Shown here in pieces: positions 15,909 to 25,594 of a stretch of DNA of 52,825 nt (position 1 is its first letter; every line of letters begins with the position of its first letter). The stretch is from Candidatus Gastranaerophilales bacterium (GTDB taxonomy: Bacteria > Cyanobacteriota > Vampirovibrionia > Gastranaerophilales > Gastranaerophilaceae): the NCBI GenBank assembly GCA_944322545.1, contig CALUPF010000029.1:1-52825 (forward strand), given 5' to 3'. Position numbers and translations under genes: made by a program. A model generated the notes under the pieces. It was not told the DNA's origin and made no database searches. It saw only the letters and a program-made list of their open reading frames with translations.

Positions 15909-16661
15909 TTAAGAAATTCTTTGGAACATATATCCAATACCGCGAGCTGTTAGAATCAACTCAGGATTAGCTGGATCTGTTTCAAGTTTTGAACGTAATC
16001 TAGAGATGTGAACATCAACAACTCTTGTATCAATTCTATGATCTGGCGGATAAGCCCAAACATATTGAAGAATTTCATTTCTAGAATAAGCCTGACCAGA
16101 ATTATTTACTAACAATTCTAACAAGCTGAATTCCATACCTGTTAATCTGATACGTTCATTTTTTCTAAATACTTGTCTTCTAGCTGTATCAATTTTAATA
16201 TTACCAGTTGTAATAACGTTTTTAGTCACTTTACCAGTTGAAGGAGCAATTTCTCTATTAGTTGAACGTCTTAATACAGACTTAACACGAGCTTCCAATT
16301 CTTTAGGGCTGAAAGGTTTAACAACATAATCATCAGCACCCAACTCTAAACCTGTAATTCTTTCAGACACATCACCTAAAGCAGTTAAGATAATAATAGG
16401 AACATCAGATGTTCTTCTGATTTCTCTACATACTCCATAACCATCCATTTTAGGCATCATAACGTCTAAAACAACCAAATCAGGATTTTCTTTATTAAAA
16501 ACAGCAACAGCTTCTTCACCATCAGCAGCTGTAACTATATCATAACCGATCATACCTAATCTTGTTTCAAGAATTCTACGAATACTGGCTTCATCATCAG
16601 CAATCAAAATCTTTTGTTTTGCTTCACCTTGTTCATTAGAAACTTCACTATTTGGACACAT
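15909..16661 (-). CDS. rpaB: OmpR-family response regulator, RpaB-like
   Basis: A 250-residue two-component response regulator. The receiver domain (about 17-133) has the acidic pair ADDEAS, the phospho-acceptor LVVLDVMMPKMDG, the switch IILTALG and the Lys in VVKPFSP. The winged-helix DNA-binding domain (about 150-248) ends YVWAYPPDHRIDTRVVDVHISRLRSKLE...ARGIGYMF. The stretches GDVSERITGLELGADDYVVKPFSPKELEARV and MDGYGVCREIR look closest to cyanobacterial RpaB, the essential regulator of photosystem and stress genes. No photosynthesis gene is in the window. No histidine kinase is adjacent, as is usual for RpaB. The gene symbol is by resemblance only. Confidence 0.88.
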   Translation of the reverse strand: MCPNSEVSNEQGEAKQKILIADDEASIRRILETRLGMIGYDIVTAADGEEAVAVFNKENPDLVVLDVMMPKMDGYGVCREIRRTSDVPIIILTALGDVSERITGLELGADDYVVKPFSPKELEARVKSVLRRSTNREIAPSTGKVTKNVITTGNIKIDTARRQVFRKNERIRLTGMEFSLLELLVNNSGQAYSRNEILQYVWAYPPDHRIDTRVVDVHISRLRSKLETDPANPELILTARGIGYMFQRIS

Positions 16662-16827
16662 GTCAAAAACCTATCTTTCTTTACCCTATGTCGTAAACCA
16701 CATATTTACTAAAAAATAAATAAAAAAATCAAATATTACAAAATATTGATTTTTTTTAAATTATATTACAACTCCGAAATATAGTCAACTTAATCATAGA
16801 GTCTAATAAGCTAATATTTGTCATAAA

Positions 16828-16856
16828 TTGCAATAGATTTATGCTAGTGCTATAAA
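16828..16856 (+). promoter_or_regulatory. Sigma-70 promoter of thrS
   Basis: TTGCAA (16828-16833), a 17-base spacer, then TATAAA (16851-16856), giving a leader of about 27 nt before the ATG at 16889. The short leader leaves no room for a T-box. Confidence 0.55.
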
Positions 16857-16888
16857 AGAATTAGTAATAGAAAAATGAGGATAAAATA

Positions 16889-18838
16889 ATGTCTAACATC
16901 GAGGTAGTTTTACCTGACAATTCAAAAATTTCTTTAAATGAAGGAGCTAATGGCTTCGATTTAGCTAAATCAATTAGCGAAGGCCTTGCTAAAAATGCGG
17001 TAGCACTAGAAATTAATGGAGATGTAAAAGACATTAGAACAACCTTAACAAATAATGACAAGGTCAAAATCCTAACGTCAAAAGATGCTGAAACACTTTC
17101 AATTTTAAGACACTCAACATCTCACGTAATGGCTCAAGCAGTTATTGCACTATTTCCACAAGCAAAACTTGCTATCGGTCCTGCTATTGAAAATGGTTTT
17201 TATTATGACTTTGACTTAGAAGGTCACACTTTCACAGAAGAAGACCTATCTAAAATCGAAGACAAGATGAAAGAAATTGTTAAAGAAAATCTTGTTTTCG
17301 AAAAATATTTGATTCCTGATGTTGATAAACAAATTAATGAATTTAAAAACGAAGGTGAAATTTACAAAGCTGAACTTTTAGAAGAACACAAAGATCACAA
17401 ACCGACTTTATTTATTACAAAAGACAAAGACGGAAAAGCATTATTCAATGACCTTTGCGCAGGTCCACACTTGCCAAACACATCTTTCATCAAAGCATTT
17501 AAACTTATGAAAGTAGCTGGAGCTTACTGGAGAGGCAATGCTAAAAATAAAATGCTTCAAAGAATTTATGCAACAGCATTTTGGACAAAAGATGACCTAA
17601 AAGCTTATTTAACAATGCTAGAAGAAGCTGAAAAACGTGACCATAGAAAACTAGGTGCGAAATTAGATTTGTTTTCAACAAGAGAAGAACTAGGTGGCGG
17701 TCTTGTTTTATGGCATCCAAACCTAGCAGTTGTTAGAGAAGAAATAGAAAATTACTGGAGAACTGAGCACCGAAAAAGAGGCTATGTAATTGTTAATACA
17801 CCTCATATTGCGAAATCAAAACTATGGGAAATTTCAGGACACGCTGATCACTACAGAGAAAACATGTTCTTTATACAAAAAGAAGAAGACTCTGATGATC
17901 AATTTATTTTAAAACCAATGAACTGTCCATTCCACATTCTGATTTATCAAGCAAACAGACACTCATATCGTTCACTACCATTAAGAATGGCTGAACTAGG
18001 TACTGTATATAGAAAAGAACACTCTGGAGCTCTTGCAGGTCTAACTCGTGTTCAAGGTTTCACACAAGATGATGCGCATATTTTCTGTACTCCTGAGCAA
18101 TTGGTTGATGAAATCAATGAAATCATAGATTTTGTTGCTGATACAATGGCTATTTTCAAAATGAACTTTGAAGTTGAATTATCAACTCGTCCAGAAAGCT
18201 ATGTAGGTGAAATAGAAAACTGGAACAAAGCAGAAGCCGGCTTGAAAGAAGCAATGGACAGACGAGGAATGAAATATGAAATCAACGAAGGTGATGGCGC
18301 ATTTTATGGTCCAAAAATTGACTTCAAAGTAAAAGACGCAATTGGCAGAACATGGCAATGTGCAACTATTCAGCTAGATTTTAACCTACCTGCTCGTTTT
18401 GACATTAAATATCAAGATAAAGACGGTCAATTAAAAACTCCTGTAATGTTACACAGAGTTATTTTCGGATCTATGGAAAGATTCCATGGTATCTTAATTG
18501 AGCATTATGCTGGAGCATTCCCACTATGGCTTGCACCTACTCAAGTTGAAATTGTTCCTATTTCAAACGAAAAACACGTTGACTATGCTGAAAAAGTGTA
18601 CAAAACTCTTAGAAATGCAGGCATAAGAGCTAATCTTGATGACAGAAGCGAAAGCATGAACTACAAAATAAGAGAAGCATTGCAAGATAAGAAAATTCCT
18701 TATGTTGTAGTTATTGGAGACAAAGAAATTGAAGAAGGAACAGTAGCAATAAGACAAAGAGGTAAAGGTCCTATTGGATCACTCAAAGTAGAAGAATTTG
18801 AAGCTAAACTTCTTGAAGAAATAAAAACTAGAGCATAA
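16889..18838 (+). CDS. thrS: Threonyl-tRNA synthetase
   Basis: Class II synthetase charging tRNA-Thr. The 649 residues are full length: TGS domain (1-60), editing domain with RHSTSHVMAQA and the second-half Cys/His sites (about 65-225), catalytic core with motif 2 (YRKEHSGALAGLTRVQGFTQDDAHIF) and motif 3 (LHRVIFGSMERFHGILIEHYAG), and a C-terminal anticodon-binding domain (about 540-649). The zinc-site Cys in PMNCPFH is present. Shine-Dalgarno GAGGAT lies 7 bases before the ATG. It is followed after 3 bp by tsaD, so tRNA charging and tRNA modification for ANN codons are encoded together. Confidence 0.97.
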   Translation: MSNIEVVLPDNSKISLNEGANGFDLAKSISEGLAKNAVALEINGDVKDIRTTLTNNDKVKILTSKDAETLSILRHSTSHVMAQAVIALFPQAKLAIGPAIENGFYYDFDLEGHTFTEEDLSKIEDKMKEIVKENLVFEKYLIPDVDKQINEFKNEGEIYKAELLEEHKDHKPTLFITKDKDGKALFNDLCAGPHLPNTSFIKAFKLMKVAGAYWRGNAKNKMLQRIYATAFWTKDDLKAYLTMLEEAEKRDHRKLGAKLDLFSTREELGGGLVLWHPNLAVVREEIENYWRTEHRKRGYVIVNTPHIAKSKLWEISGHADHYRENMFFIQKEEDSDDQFILKPMNCPFHILIYQANRHSYRSLPLRMAELGTVYRKEHSGALAGLTRVQGFTQDDAHIFCTPEQLVDEINEIIDFVADTMAIFKMNFEVELSTRPESYVGEIENWNKAEAGLKEAMDRRGMKYEINEGDGAFYGPKIDFKVKDAIGRTWQCATIQLDFNLPARFDIKYQDKDGQLKTPVMLHRVIFGSMERFHGILIEHYAGAFPLWLAPTQVEIVPISNEKHVDYAEKVYKTLRNAGIRANLDDRSESMNYKIREALQDKKIPYVVVIGDKEIEEGTVAIRQRGKGPIGSLKVEEFEAKLLEEIKTRA

Positions 18839-18841
18839 ATT

Positions 18842-19894
18842 ATGTTAATAAAAGAATTCAAAAAACCTATTTCAGGAGAAATTGTCAAAATAGGTCCTGA
18901 TGTCAAAGAAGACATAATAATCATGGCGTTAGAATCAAGCTGTGATGAGACGGCTTGTGCGATAGTTAAAAACGGACGAGAAGTACTAGCAAACGTTGTT
19001 GCTTCTCAAATAAAAACACATCAAAAATTTGGTGGAGTAGTTCCTGAAGTTGCAGCTAGAGAACACTTAGATGCAGTTAATTTAATTATCCAACAAGCCT
19101 TTGAACAATCAGGACTAAAGCCTTCTGACATAACAGCAATTGCTGCAACAGTGGGTCCTGGTCTTGTAGGTTCATTGTTAGTAGGACTTAACGCAGCAAA
19201 AGCTCTTGCTGTGACATATGACAAGCCGTTCATTGGTGTAAATCATTTAAATGCGCACGTTTGCGCGAACTACATCGATACAGACCTAAAACCTCCAATG
19301 ATTGCTTTGCTAGTTAGTGGTGGACATACCCAAATTATCAAAGTAGATGACTACTTAAACCAAGAAATCATTGGAGAAACCATTGATGATGCAACTGGTG
19401 AAGCTTATGACAAAGTTGCTAGATTATTAGGCTTGCCATACCCCGGAGGACTGAATCTTGATAGAATGGCTCCAAATGGAAATCCCAAAGCGTACAAACT
19501 ACCTGAAGCAAAAGTTCAAGGTGAATTTGATTTTAGTTTTTCAGGGCTAAAAACTGCAGTTTTAAATTTAACAAGAAAACTAGAAAAAGAACTTGGTGCA
19601 ATTCCTAAAGAAGATGTGGCAGCAAGTTTTCAAGAATGTATTACATCAACATTATTTAAAAAGACCTTAAAAGCTGCAGAAAAATTCAGCATAAAGCAAA
19701 TAGTGCTAGGTGGTGGAGTTGCGGCTAATTCTGAAATAAGAAAGAAATTTTTCTCATTACAAGATAAAGGCTATAAAATATACGCCCCTACAATGAAATA
19801 TTGCACAGATAATGCATCAATGATAGCTAGTTCTGCATATTTTCTTGCAAATACAATGGACTCACTTGAAATAGAAGTATTTTCAAGATGTTAA
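18842..19894 (+). CDS. tsaD: tRNA threonylcarbamoyladenosine transferase TsaD
   Basis: TsaD transfers threonylcarbamoyl from TC-AMP to A37 of ANN-decoding tRNAs, acting with TsaB/TsaE in the cytosol. It has the ASKHA fold. The N-terminal beta motif is ALESSCDETACAIV, the metal-binding histidines are in GVNHLNAHVCA, and nucleotide-binding stretches are LLVSGGHTQI and LGGGVAANSEIRK. The first ATG (18842) gives a 27-residue N-terminal extension (FKKPISGEIVKIGPDVKEDI) not typical of the family. An internal ATG at 18923 would give the usual start, but neither has a strong Shine-Dalgarno. Both starts remain possible. The 3' end overlaps the next gene by 7 bp. Confidence 0.95.
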   Translation: MLIKEFKKPISGEIVKIGPDVKEDIIIMALESSCDETACAIVKNGREVLANVVASQIKTHQKFGGVVPEVAAREHLDAVNLIIQQAFEQSGLKPSDITAIAATVGPGLVGSLLVGLNAAKALAVTYDKPFIGVNHLNAHVCANYIDTDLKPPMIALLVSGGHTQIIKVDDYLNQEIIGETIDDATGEAYDKVARLLGLPYPGGLNLDRMAPNGNPKAYKLPEAKVQGEFDFSFSGLKTAVLNLTRKLEKELGAIPKEDVAASFQECITSTLFKKTLKAAEKFSIKQIVLGGGVAANSEIRKKFFSLQDKGYKIYAPTMKYCTDNASMIASSAYFLANTMDSLEIEVFSRC

Positions 19895-20346
19895 AAAAAG
19901 TATTTTTAATAATATTGTTCTTGGCAATAGGTTTTCCTGCTTACTCAAGAACAAATAACGAAATAGCAAGACAATTATACGCAAATGCAAACAGGCTTGA
20001 AAAACAAAGCATTGCAAAGGCTGACAAAGCCAGAGACGACATTGCATCTTTTTTAATAGATATAAACTTGCTGAATTTTCGTGAAAATTCAGCAATATGG
20101 AAACCTCTAGTTAACGGCTATTATTATGATGCAAAAAGTGTTCAACATATTTTTTTAAGACATCTTGGTGTGTATAAATCTGCAGATGGAATTATGATGG
20201 GTGTATTTGACGTAAACTGTGAAGATTACAACGATCCACAAGAAAGAATGTATGGATATGTAAAAACAACAGATGTTTATTTTACAACCACATATAAAAC
20301 TAAAAATGGTCACAACAAAGGTCTAGCTCAAAAATTCTGTAAATAA
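19888..20346 (+). CDS. Small secreted protein
   Basis: A 152-residue protein with a Sec signal peptide (LKKVFLIILFLAIGFPAYS, cleavage near residue 20). The mature part begins with a helical, charged region (NEIARQLYANANRLEKQSIAKADKARDDIA). A beta-rich region with aromatic residues follows (GVYKSADGIMMGVFDVNCEDYNDPQERMYGYVKTTDVYFTTTYKT). It has two cysteines. I do not recognise the family. It starts inside the 3' end of tsaD and is thus translationally coupled to it. Periplasmic or extracellular location is inferred. Confidence 0.75.
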   Translation: MLKKVFLIILFLAIGFPAYSRTNNEIARQLYANANRLEKQSIAKADKARDDIASFLIDINLLNFRENSAIWKPLVNGYYYDAKSVQHIFLRHLGVYKSADGIMMGVFDVNCEDYNDPQERMYGYVKTTDVYFTTTYKTKNGHNKGLAQKFCK

Positions 20347-20386
20347 TAACAAATACTGTTGCCATAAATCATTAAAAATGTTATAT

Positions 20387-20415
20387 TTGAATGGCTATGG
20401 CTTATTAGATTATAG
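20387..20415 (+). promoter_or_regulatory. Promoter candidate for pyrF
   Basis: TTGAAT (20387-20392), a 17-base spacer, then TTATAG (20410-20415). The ATG at 20424 is only eight bases on, and AGGA at 20414-20417 overlaps the -10, so either the promoter or the Shine-Dalgarno reading may be coincidental. Confidence 0.35.
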
Positions 20416-20423
20416 GATTTGGT

Positions 20424-21182
20424 ATGGGTTTTAATAACAAAAATTTATCTGCTAAAGACAGGCTCGTTTTGGCATTAGACACAGACTCTTTAGAAGAAGT
20501 TGAACGATTAGTCACAACATTAAAAGATTATGTTGGCTGCTTTAAAGTAGGCCCTCAATTATTTACATCTTGTGCATATGATGCAATAGATTTAATAAAA
20601 AATTTAGGTGGTAAAGTTTATTTTGATGGAAAATTCCACGACATTCCGTCAACAGTTGCAAAAGCTGGTTCAAATTTAATAAAACGCGGTGTTACGTCAT
20701 TCAGCGCACATTTAGCCGGTGGATCTAAAATGCTAACGACAACAGTAAAAGTAGCAAGAGAGACGGCGAAAAAATATAATATGCCAACCCCAACAATTTT
20801 AGGTGTTACGTTATTATCAAGTTTTGGTCAAAGAACACTTACAGAAGAGCTAAACATAAAAAAAAAAATAGATGAATACGTTGCTCATCTCACTTATCTT
20901 GCTAAAGAATCAAAAATTGATGGAGTAATAGCAAGTGCATCTGAAGCAAGAAAAATAAGAAAAGAATTTTCTGATGAATTCATAATATTATGCCCTGCAA
21001 TTCGTCCTACATGGTCAGTTGTAAATGACCAAATCAGGGTAGTAACACCGGCTGATGCAATAAAAGCAGGTGTTGATTATATGGTTGTTGGTCGTCCAAT
21101 AACTTCTGCTGATGATCCTATTGCAGCAGTAAATATGATTCTTGAAGAAATAGAAGAAGCAACAAAAGCAATTCAAGTATAA
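20424..21182 (+). CDS. pyrF: Orotidine 5'-phosphate decarboxylase
   Basis: PyrF decarboxylates OMP to UMP, the last step of de novo pyrimidine synthesis. The 252-residue TIM barrel starts RLVLALDTDSLEEVERLV, with Lys in FKVGPQLF. The catalytic DxKxxD set is FDGKFHDIPSTV. The phosphate-binding end is CPAIRPTWSVVNDQIRVVTPADAIKAGVDYMVVGRPITSADDP. It is the group I type. ald follows after 16 bp on the same strand, so co-transcription is likely. Confidence 0.96.
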   Translation: MGFNNKNLSAKDRLVLALDTDSLEEVERLVTTLKDYVGCFKVGPQLFTSCAYDAIDLIKNLGGKVYFDGKFHDIPSTVAKAGSNLIKRGVTSFSAHLAGGSKMLTTTVKVARETAKKYNMPTPTILGVTLLSSFGQRTLTEELNIKKKIDEYVAHLTYLAKESKIDGVIASASEARKIRKEFSDEFIILCPAIRPTWSVVNDQIRVVTPADAIKAGVDYMVVGRPITSADDPIAAVNMILEEIEEATKAIQV

Positions 21183-21198
21183 AAGACTGGAGGTTTTA

Positions 21199-22320
21199 AT
21201 GATAATCGGCGTTCCAAAAGAAAAAAAAGACGGAGAAAACAGAGTTTCATTAATACCCTCATCTGTTAAAGCGCTTGTTGAAAACGACAACATTGTATAT
21301 GTTGAAAAAGGAGCAGGCAAAAATATAGGATTTGATGACGAACAATATGAAGAAGTTGGTGCAAAAATTCTGGATAAAGCAGAAGATGTATATGCAAAAT
21401 CTGAAATTATTGTAAAAGTCAAAGAAATCCAAAAAGAAGAATATGATCTTTTAAAAAATGGCCAAACAATATTTACATATTTACATCTAGCAGTTGATAC
21501 CCCTCTTTTGGATGTATTACTAAAGAAAAAGATTACAGCAATAGCATATGAAACAATAGAAATGCCTGATGGAACATTACCGCTATTAACTCCAATGAGT
21601 GAAATAGCAGGCAAAATGTCTATTCAAATTGGCGCAAGACTTCTTGAAAATAGATATGGAGGATACGGCAAATTGCTAGGTGGAGTCCCAGGAGTTCACC
21701 CAGGACAAGTTCTCATTGTTGGAGCAGGAGTTGTAGGCATCAATGCAGCTAAGGTAGCTGTTGGAATGGGTGCAAATGTTGTTATGTTAGATATTTGCCC
21801 TCAGAAACTTAGAAAAGTCGATAAAATATTCAACGGCAGAGTTAATACAGCAATCTCAAACAAATATAATTTGGAAAAATACATAAAACATGCTGACTTA
21901 GTAATTGGAGCAGTCTTGATTCCAGGAACAAAAGCTCCAAACATAATAACAGAAGATATGGTAAAAACAATGAAAAAAGGTTCTGCAATAATTGATGTTT
22001 CAATAGACCTTGGTGGAATTGTTGAAACAATAAAAGAGCCAACTTCTATTGAATCTCCAATCTTTGAAAAACATGGTGTAGTTCATTATGCAGTTCCCAA
22101 TATTCCTAGCATGGTAGGAAGAACAGCAACAATATCATTAAATAATTATACTCTTCCATACATATTAAAACTGACATCAAAGGGCTTTATTGCTGCTGTT
22201 AAATCAACACCAGAATTGCAAAAAGGTATAAACACATACCAAGGAAAACTTACAAATTCTGATATTGCAAAATCTGTAGGATATCCTTATTCTGAATTGT
22301 CGATGCTAATTGGTTTTTAA
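21199..22320 (+). CDS. ald: Alanine dehydrogenase
   Basis: NAD-dependent alanine dehydrogenase interconverts L-alanine and pyruvate plus ammonia. The 373 residues are the family length. The N-terminal signature is MIIGVPKEKKDGENRVSLIP. The catalytic His lies in TYLHLAVD and Lys in IIVKVKE. The Rossmann motif is VLIVGAGVVGINAAKVAVGMGANV. The C-terminal part VVHYAVPNIPSMVGRTATISLNNYTLPY is characteristic. Shine-Dalgarno GGAGG lies 5-6 bases before the ATG. It ends three bases from the convergent helicase gene with no clear terminator. Confidence 0.95.
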   Translation: MIIGVPKEKKDGENRVSLIPSSVKALVENDNIVYVEKGAGKNIGFDDEQYEEVGAKILDKAEDVYAKSEIIVKVKEIQKEEYDLLKNGQTIFTYLHLAVDTPLLDVLLKKKITAIAYETIEMPDGTLPLLTPMSEIAGKMSIQIGARLLENRYGGYGKLLGGVPGVHPGQVLIVGAGVVGINAAKVAVGMGANVVMLDICPQKLRKVDKIFNGRVNTAISNKYNLEKYIKHADLVIGAVLIPGTKAPNIITEDMVKTMKKGSAIIDVSIDLGGIVETIKEPTSIESPIFEKHGVVHYAVPNIPSMVGRTATISLNNYTLPYILKLTSKGFIAAVKSTPELQKGINTYQGKLTNSDIAKSVGYPYSELSMLIGF

Positions 22321-22323
22321 TAA

Positions 22324-25300
22324 TTAAATTTCAACTATCAAATTTTTGATTCTATCAATACAAGCTTGAGAGCTATGTTGCCATTCTCTGAAAGATATTC
22401 TTTCAACCATGTATCCGGCTCTTTCTAATATAGTTTGCTTTTTGATGTCTGAGATATTAGATTTTTCTTTATCTTCTACGCCATCAATTTCAACTATTAA
22501 TTCATTACCCAAATCGTCTTTTACCAACAAATCAGGGTAAACACCAGCAGTTTCAATACCAGCTTTTACATTAAAGCCTTCCATTATTAAAGAATCTGCA
22601 ACAATTTGCTCAAACGAGTTTTTATATTTGTTTTTTTGAAACTCGTCTTCTTTTGCTGAATTTAAATAGTTTTGAATATATTCAATATAATCCTTTAACA
22701 GTCCTTGAGGCAAAGATTTAGGGTCTTTTGAAAGGAATGTTATAAGTTTTTTTCTAGCCCTTGTTATTGCAACGTTGAACAAATTAGGCTTTTGTAAAAA
22801 TGTCAAACTTTGCGAAAAACTATTATCAGCAATTGCCAAAGAAAATATCATGACATCTCTTTCATCACCTTGGAATGTATGAGCTGTACCTACTTCAATT
22901 TGATGCTTTCTAATTGTTGTTTCTGTCAAAACTTGTCTTATAGCTTTTGATATCAAATCAACTTGACCGCGGAAAGGAGATACAACACCAATTGAGACAG
23001 GGTTTTCATCATTACCTTCGTCTTCAGATATTATGTCATGTATTCTTTTTAAAATTGCTTCGACTTCAGGCATATTTCTTGTCGCGTCAGAATCGACTTT
23101 GCCATCTTTAACAATATGCAATTCCAAAACATCGTTAGTTCCAGAATCTTTAGTCATTACTCTAATACGATTACCGTAAAATTCCTGATTGCTAAACTGA
23201 ATAATAGGATAATAACTTCTAAAATGTTCATCTAACAATACAGGATTTGTTGAATAATAATTGGCTAAATCAAACATAGAGTTTGTTCTAAAACGCCACA
23301 TCAATTGATATTTATCAGGAATATTATACTGACTTAAAAAAGATTGTTCTTTTGCTTTTTCTAAAAAAGATAGATGAGGCAATTGTTTATCATCACCAAC
23401 AATCACTGCTTTTTTAGCTCTAAAAAGAATTGGGAAACAACTAGCGATATCACACTGTGAAGCTTCATCAATTACAGCAACATCAAATAAACCGGATTTC
23501 ATAGGCAATGAGCCTGAAACAGCGTATGTTGTCACACACCAGCAAGGAAAAGCTTCTAGCAAAGGTTTAAAGTCTTCTTCCTCTAACAATCTATTTTGAA
23601 GATTCTTTTTTCTTTCAACTATTGCTTTTGTATGAATGATTAATCTTTGTCTTTTAATTTGATCACGCAAAAGACCTTTTAAAGATTCTCTTCTTTTATT
23701 TTTTAGTATATCAACAGCTAATACTCTTTGTTTTTTCTTTAATATTTTAATTTGATTGAGTATCTCATGGATATTGCCTATTTTATGAATTCTTGTTTCT
23801 ATAATTCTTGCTTCACAATCCATTTCAGCTGCTTGCAATTCTAATGACAATCTCATAATAGATTCAGGATCAGAAGGCAATGATGATATATTTAAAATCT
23901 TTTTAAGTTTCATCAAAGATAATGTATTAGCAATTCCAGAAAACAATCCACTCTTCTCTAGATTTTTCTCAATACTAGATAAAACTTTTTTTATCTCATC
24001 AACTTCATCTTTTTTTAGTTTTTTATTTATAAATTCTTTTTGAGATAAATCACGCTCTAAAGATTCTTTTTTATTAATGATATTATGCCAATCATTTTCT
24101 AAAGCTATAATTTTTTCACATTTATTTTCTAATTCTTTTATAGCGTTTAATAGCTCTTTCATATCATCTACATCAACTAGAATCGCTTCTTCATAGCCAG
24201 TGTCTATATCTATTTTATTAGCTATTAAATCTTGTAATTTAAAACTTAATTGTTTTTGATAATTTAAACGACCAGCTCTTAAAGCCAAAAATGGAGCACC
24301 TAATTCATTCAATCTTTGCGCAACAACATCAACGGCTTTATCCATTCTTGAAGCAACTAAAACAGTCTTTCCATTCGCAATTAAATGAGCTACCAAATTA
24401 ACAATTGTTTGAGACTTTCCTGTACCAGGAGGTCCATATACAGCTAATAGCGGATTTTGCTCAATTTTTCGTATTACATCTTCTTGTGAATCACTTAAAG
24501 ATAATGGAGTACATGCAGCAAAATCTTTCAATTCTTTTTTTTCTTTTTGATTTTTATCAAAGATTTTGCCAACCCCTCTTAAATACTCTTCATTTACAAC
24601 TGACAACGCAGATTCACGAAAAACACCGCTAGGTTTTTCAGCAATTTGTGTCAACTCATGTAATACACCTGCTGTTATAGAAGGACGTTTAGTTAATATA
24701 ACTGCACTTTGGTTAGTTACAGAAACCTTATCCAATTTTAATGTAGGTTTAGAAGACTGCACTTCATCTATAAATTCATCTACATTTTCCGAATCAATTT
24801 TGCTGTAAAAAGATTCAGCTTCATCTTTTACAAAATTTTCGTTATCATCATCTTCATGATTTAAAGATATATCAACATCTGGCAAAATAGATTTTAAAGT
24901 AGTTAAAAAGATATTTACCTTATCTTGAGTTAATGGAAGCTCTGGAACAACTTCTAAAAGTCCATCTAACATATGTTCCATTTCATCTTCATCATCACTT
25001 TTTCTCATCAAAGCAGTTAATGCACCTGTATTTAAGGACAGAACATCGTCTTGTAAAGTACAGGATATATTCACACCATCTCTTTCAAGCTTGCAAGGCG
25101 TGTATAAAAGTGGAGTCAAAAACTCATTTTTTCTTTTAGAACGAGAATTTTTACCGACAAGAAACATATGTCCATATATAAGATATTTGTCTTTTTGACT
25201 CATTTCACTTTGTATCATTAGCTCCGTCAGATCACTATCTGAACCATCTAACAGCAAAGGTGCATCAAAATTTGAAAATAGCTTTTCTTCACCTTGAAGA

Positions 25301-25452
25301 AAAATCCATTTATTATCTTTATCTTGTTTTAAATTTCTAAAAGTAGAACTTTGAACTTCTTCTCTAACGCAATCGTGAAGATAAAGGCTCAATCTTTTTA
25401 TAAAACTATCGTGAAATGCTGATTGAATAATTTTAGTCGCTTCTTGTAACAT
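22324..25452 (-). CDS. Superfamily 1 helicase with C-terminal nuclease-like domain
   Basis: A 1042-residue protein. The N-terminal 300 residues are acidic and poorly defined. A DNA2/NAM7-type SF1 helicase core follows: Walker A GPPGTGKSQTIVN (about 338), then Lys/Glu-rich coiled coils (about 420-640), Walker B DEASQCD (about 660), motif III VGDDKQLPH (about 690), then GTAHTFQGDERDVMIFSLA and NVAITRARKKLI. The last 100 residues fit a Vsr/MTES_1575-like PD-(D/E)XK nuclease domain: FEQIVADSLIMEGF, then YPDLLVKDD and LIVEIDGVEDKE. Related helicase-nuclease fusions occur in DNA repair and in anti-phage defence islands; the neighbours here are housekeeping, so the role is open. Confidence 0.85.
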   Translation of the reverse strand: MLQEATKIIQSAFHDSFIKRLSLYLHDCVREEVQSSTFRNLKQDKDNKWIFLQGEEKLFSNFDAPLLLDGSDSDLTELMIQSEMSQKDKYLIYGHMFLVGKNSRSKRKNEFLTPLLYTPCKLERDGVNISCTLQDDVLSLNTGALTALMRKSDDEDEMEHMLDGLLEVVPELPLTQDKVNIFLTTLKSILPDVDISLNHEDDDNENFVKDEAESFYSKIDSENVDEFIDEVQSSKPTLKLDKVSVTNQSAVILTKRPSITAGVLHELTQIAEKPSGVFRESALSVVNEEYLRGVGKIFDKNQKEKKELKDFAACTPLSLSDSQEDVIRKIEQNPLLAVYGPPGTGKSQTIVNLVAHLIANGKTVLVASRMDKAVDVVAQRLNELGAPFLALRAGRLNYQKQLSFKLQDLIANKIDIDTGYEEAILVDVDDMKELLNAIKELENKCEKIIALENDWHNIINKKESLERDLSQKEFINKKLKKDEVDEIKKVLSSIEKNLEKSGLFSGIANTLSLMKLKKILNISSLPSDPESIMRLSLELQAAEMDCEARIIETRIHKIGNIHEILNQIKILKKKQRVLAVDILKNKRRESLKGLLRDQIKRQRLIIHTKAIVERKKNLQNRLLEEEDFKPLLEAFPCWCVTTYAVSGSLPMKSGLFDVAVIDEASQCDIASCFPILFRAKKAVIVGDDKQLPHLSFLEKAKEQSFLSQYNIPDKYQLMWRFRTNSMFDLANYYSTNPVLLDEHFRSYYPIIQFSNQEFYGNRIRVMTKDSGTNDVLELHIVKDGKVDSDATRNMPEVEAILKRIHDIISEDEGNDENPVSIGVVSPFRGQVDLISKAIRQVLTETTIRKHQIEVGTAHTFQGDERDVMIFSLAIADNSFSQSLTFLQKPNLFNVAITRARKKLITFLSKDPKSLPQGLLKDYIEYIQNYLNSAKEDEFQKNKYKNSFEQIVADSLIMEGFNVKAGIETAGVYPDLLVKDDLGNELIVEIDGVEDKEKSNISDIKKQTILERAGYMVERISFREWQHSSQACIDRIKNLIVEI

Positions 25453-25594
25453 AATTCTCTCTATATAAAATTAATCCCTAAAATAATTATAGCGAATAAT
25501 AAACAGCACGTATCGTACGTATTACTGAATTTCAATCATAGAAGTTGATTGAATTCATCAAAAAAAATATAATGAACAAAAAAGAAAGGATTCA

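Noticed and set aside
20387..20424. pyrF as a fourth leaderless gene
   Set aside because: The -10 ends eight bases before ATG and an AGGA Shine-Dalgarno is present, so the case is ambiguous.
24405..25139. Plus-strand ORFs within the helicase gene
   Set aside because: They are antisense to a long, motif-rich gene, with no Shine-Dalgarno and low-complexity translations.
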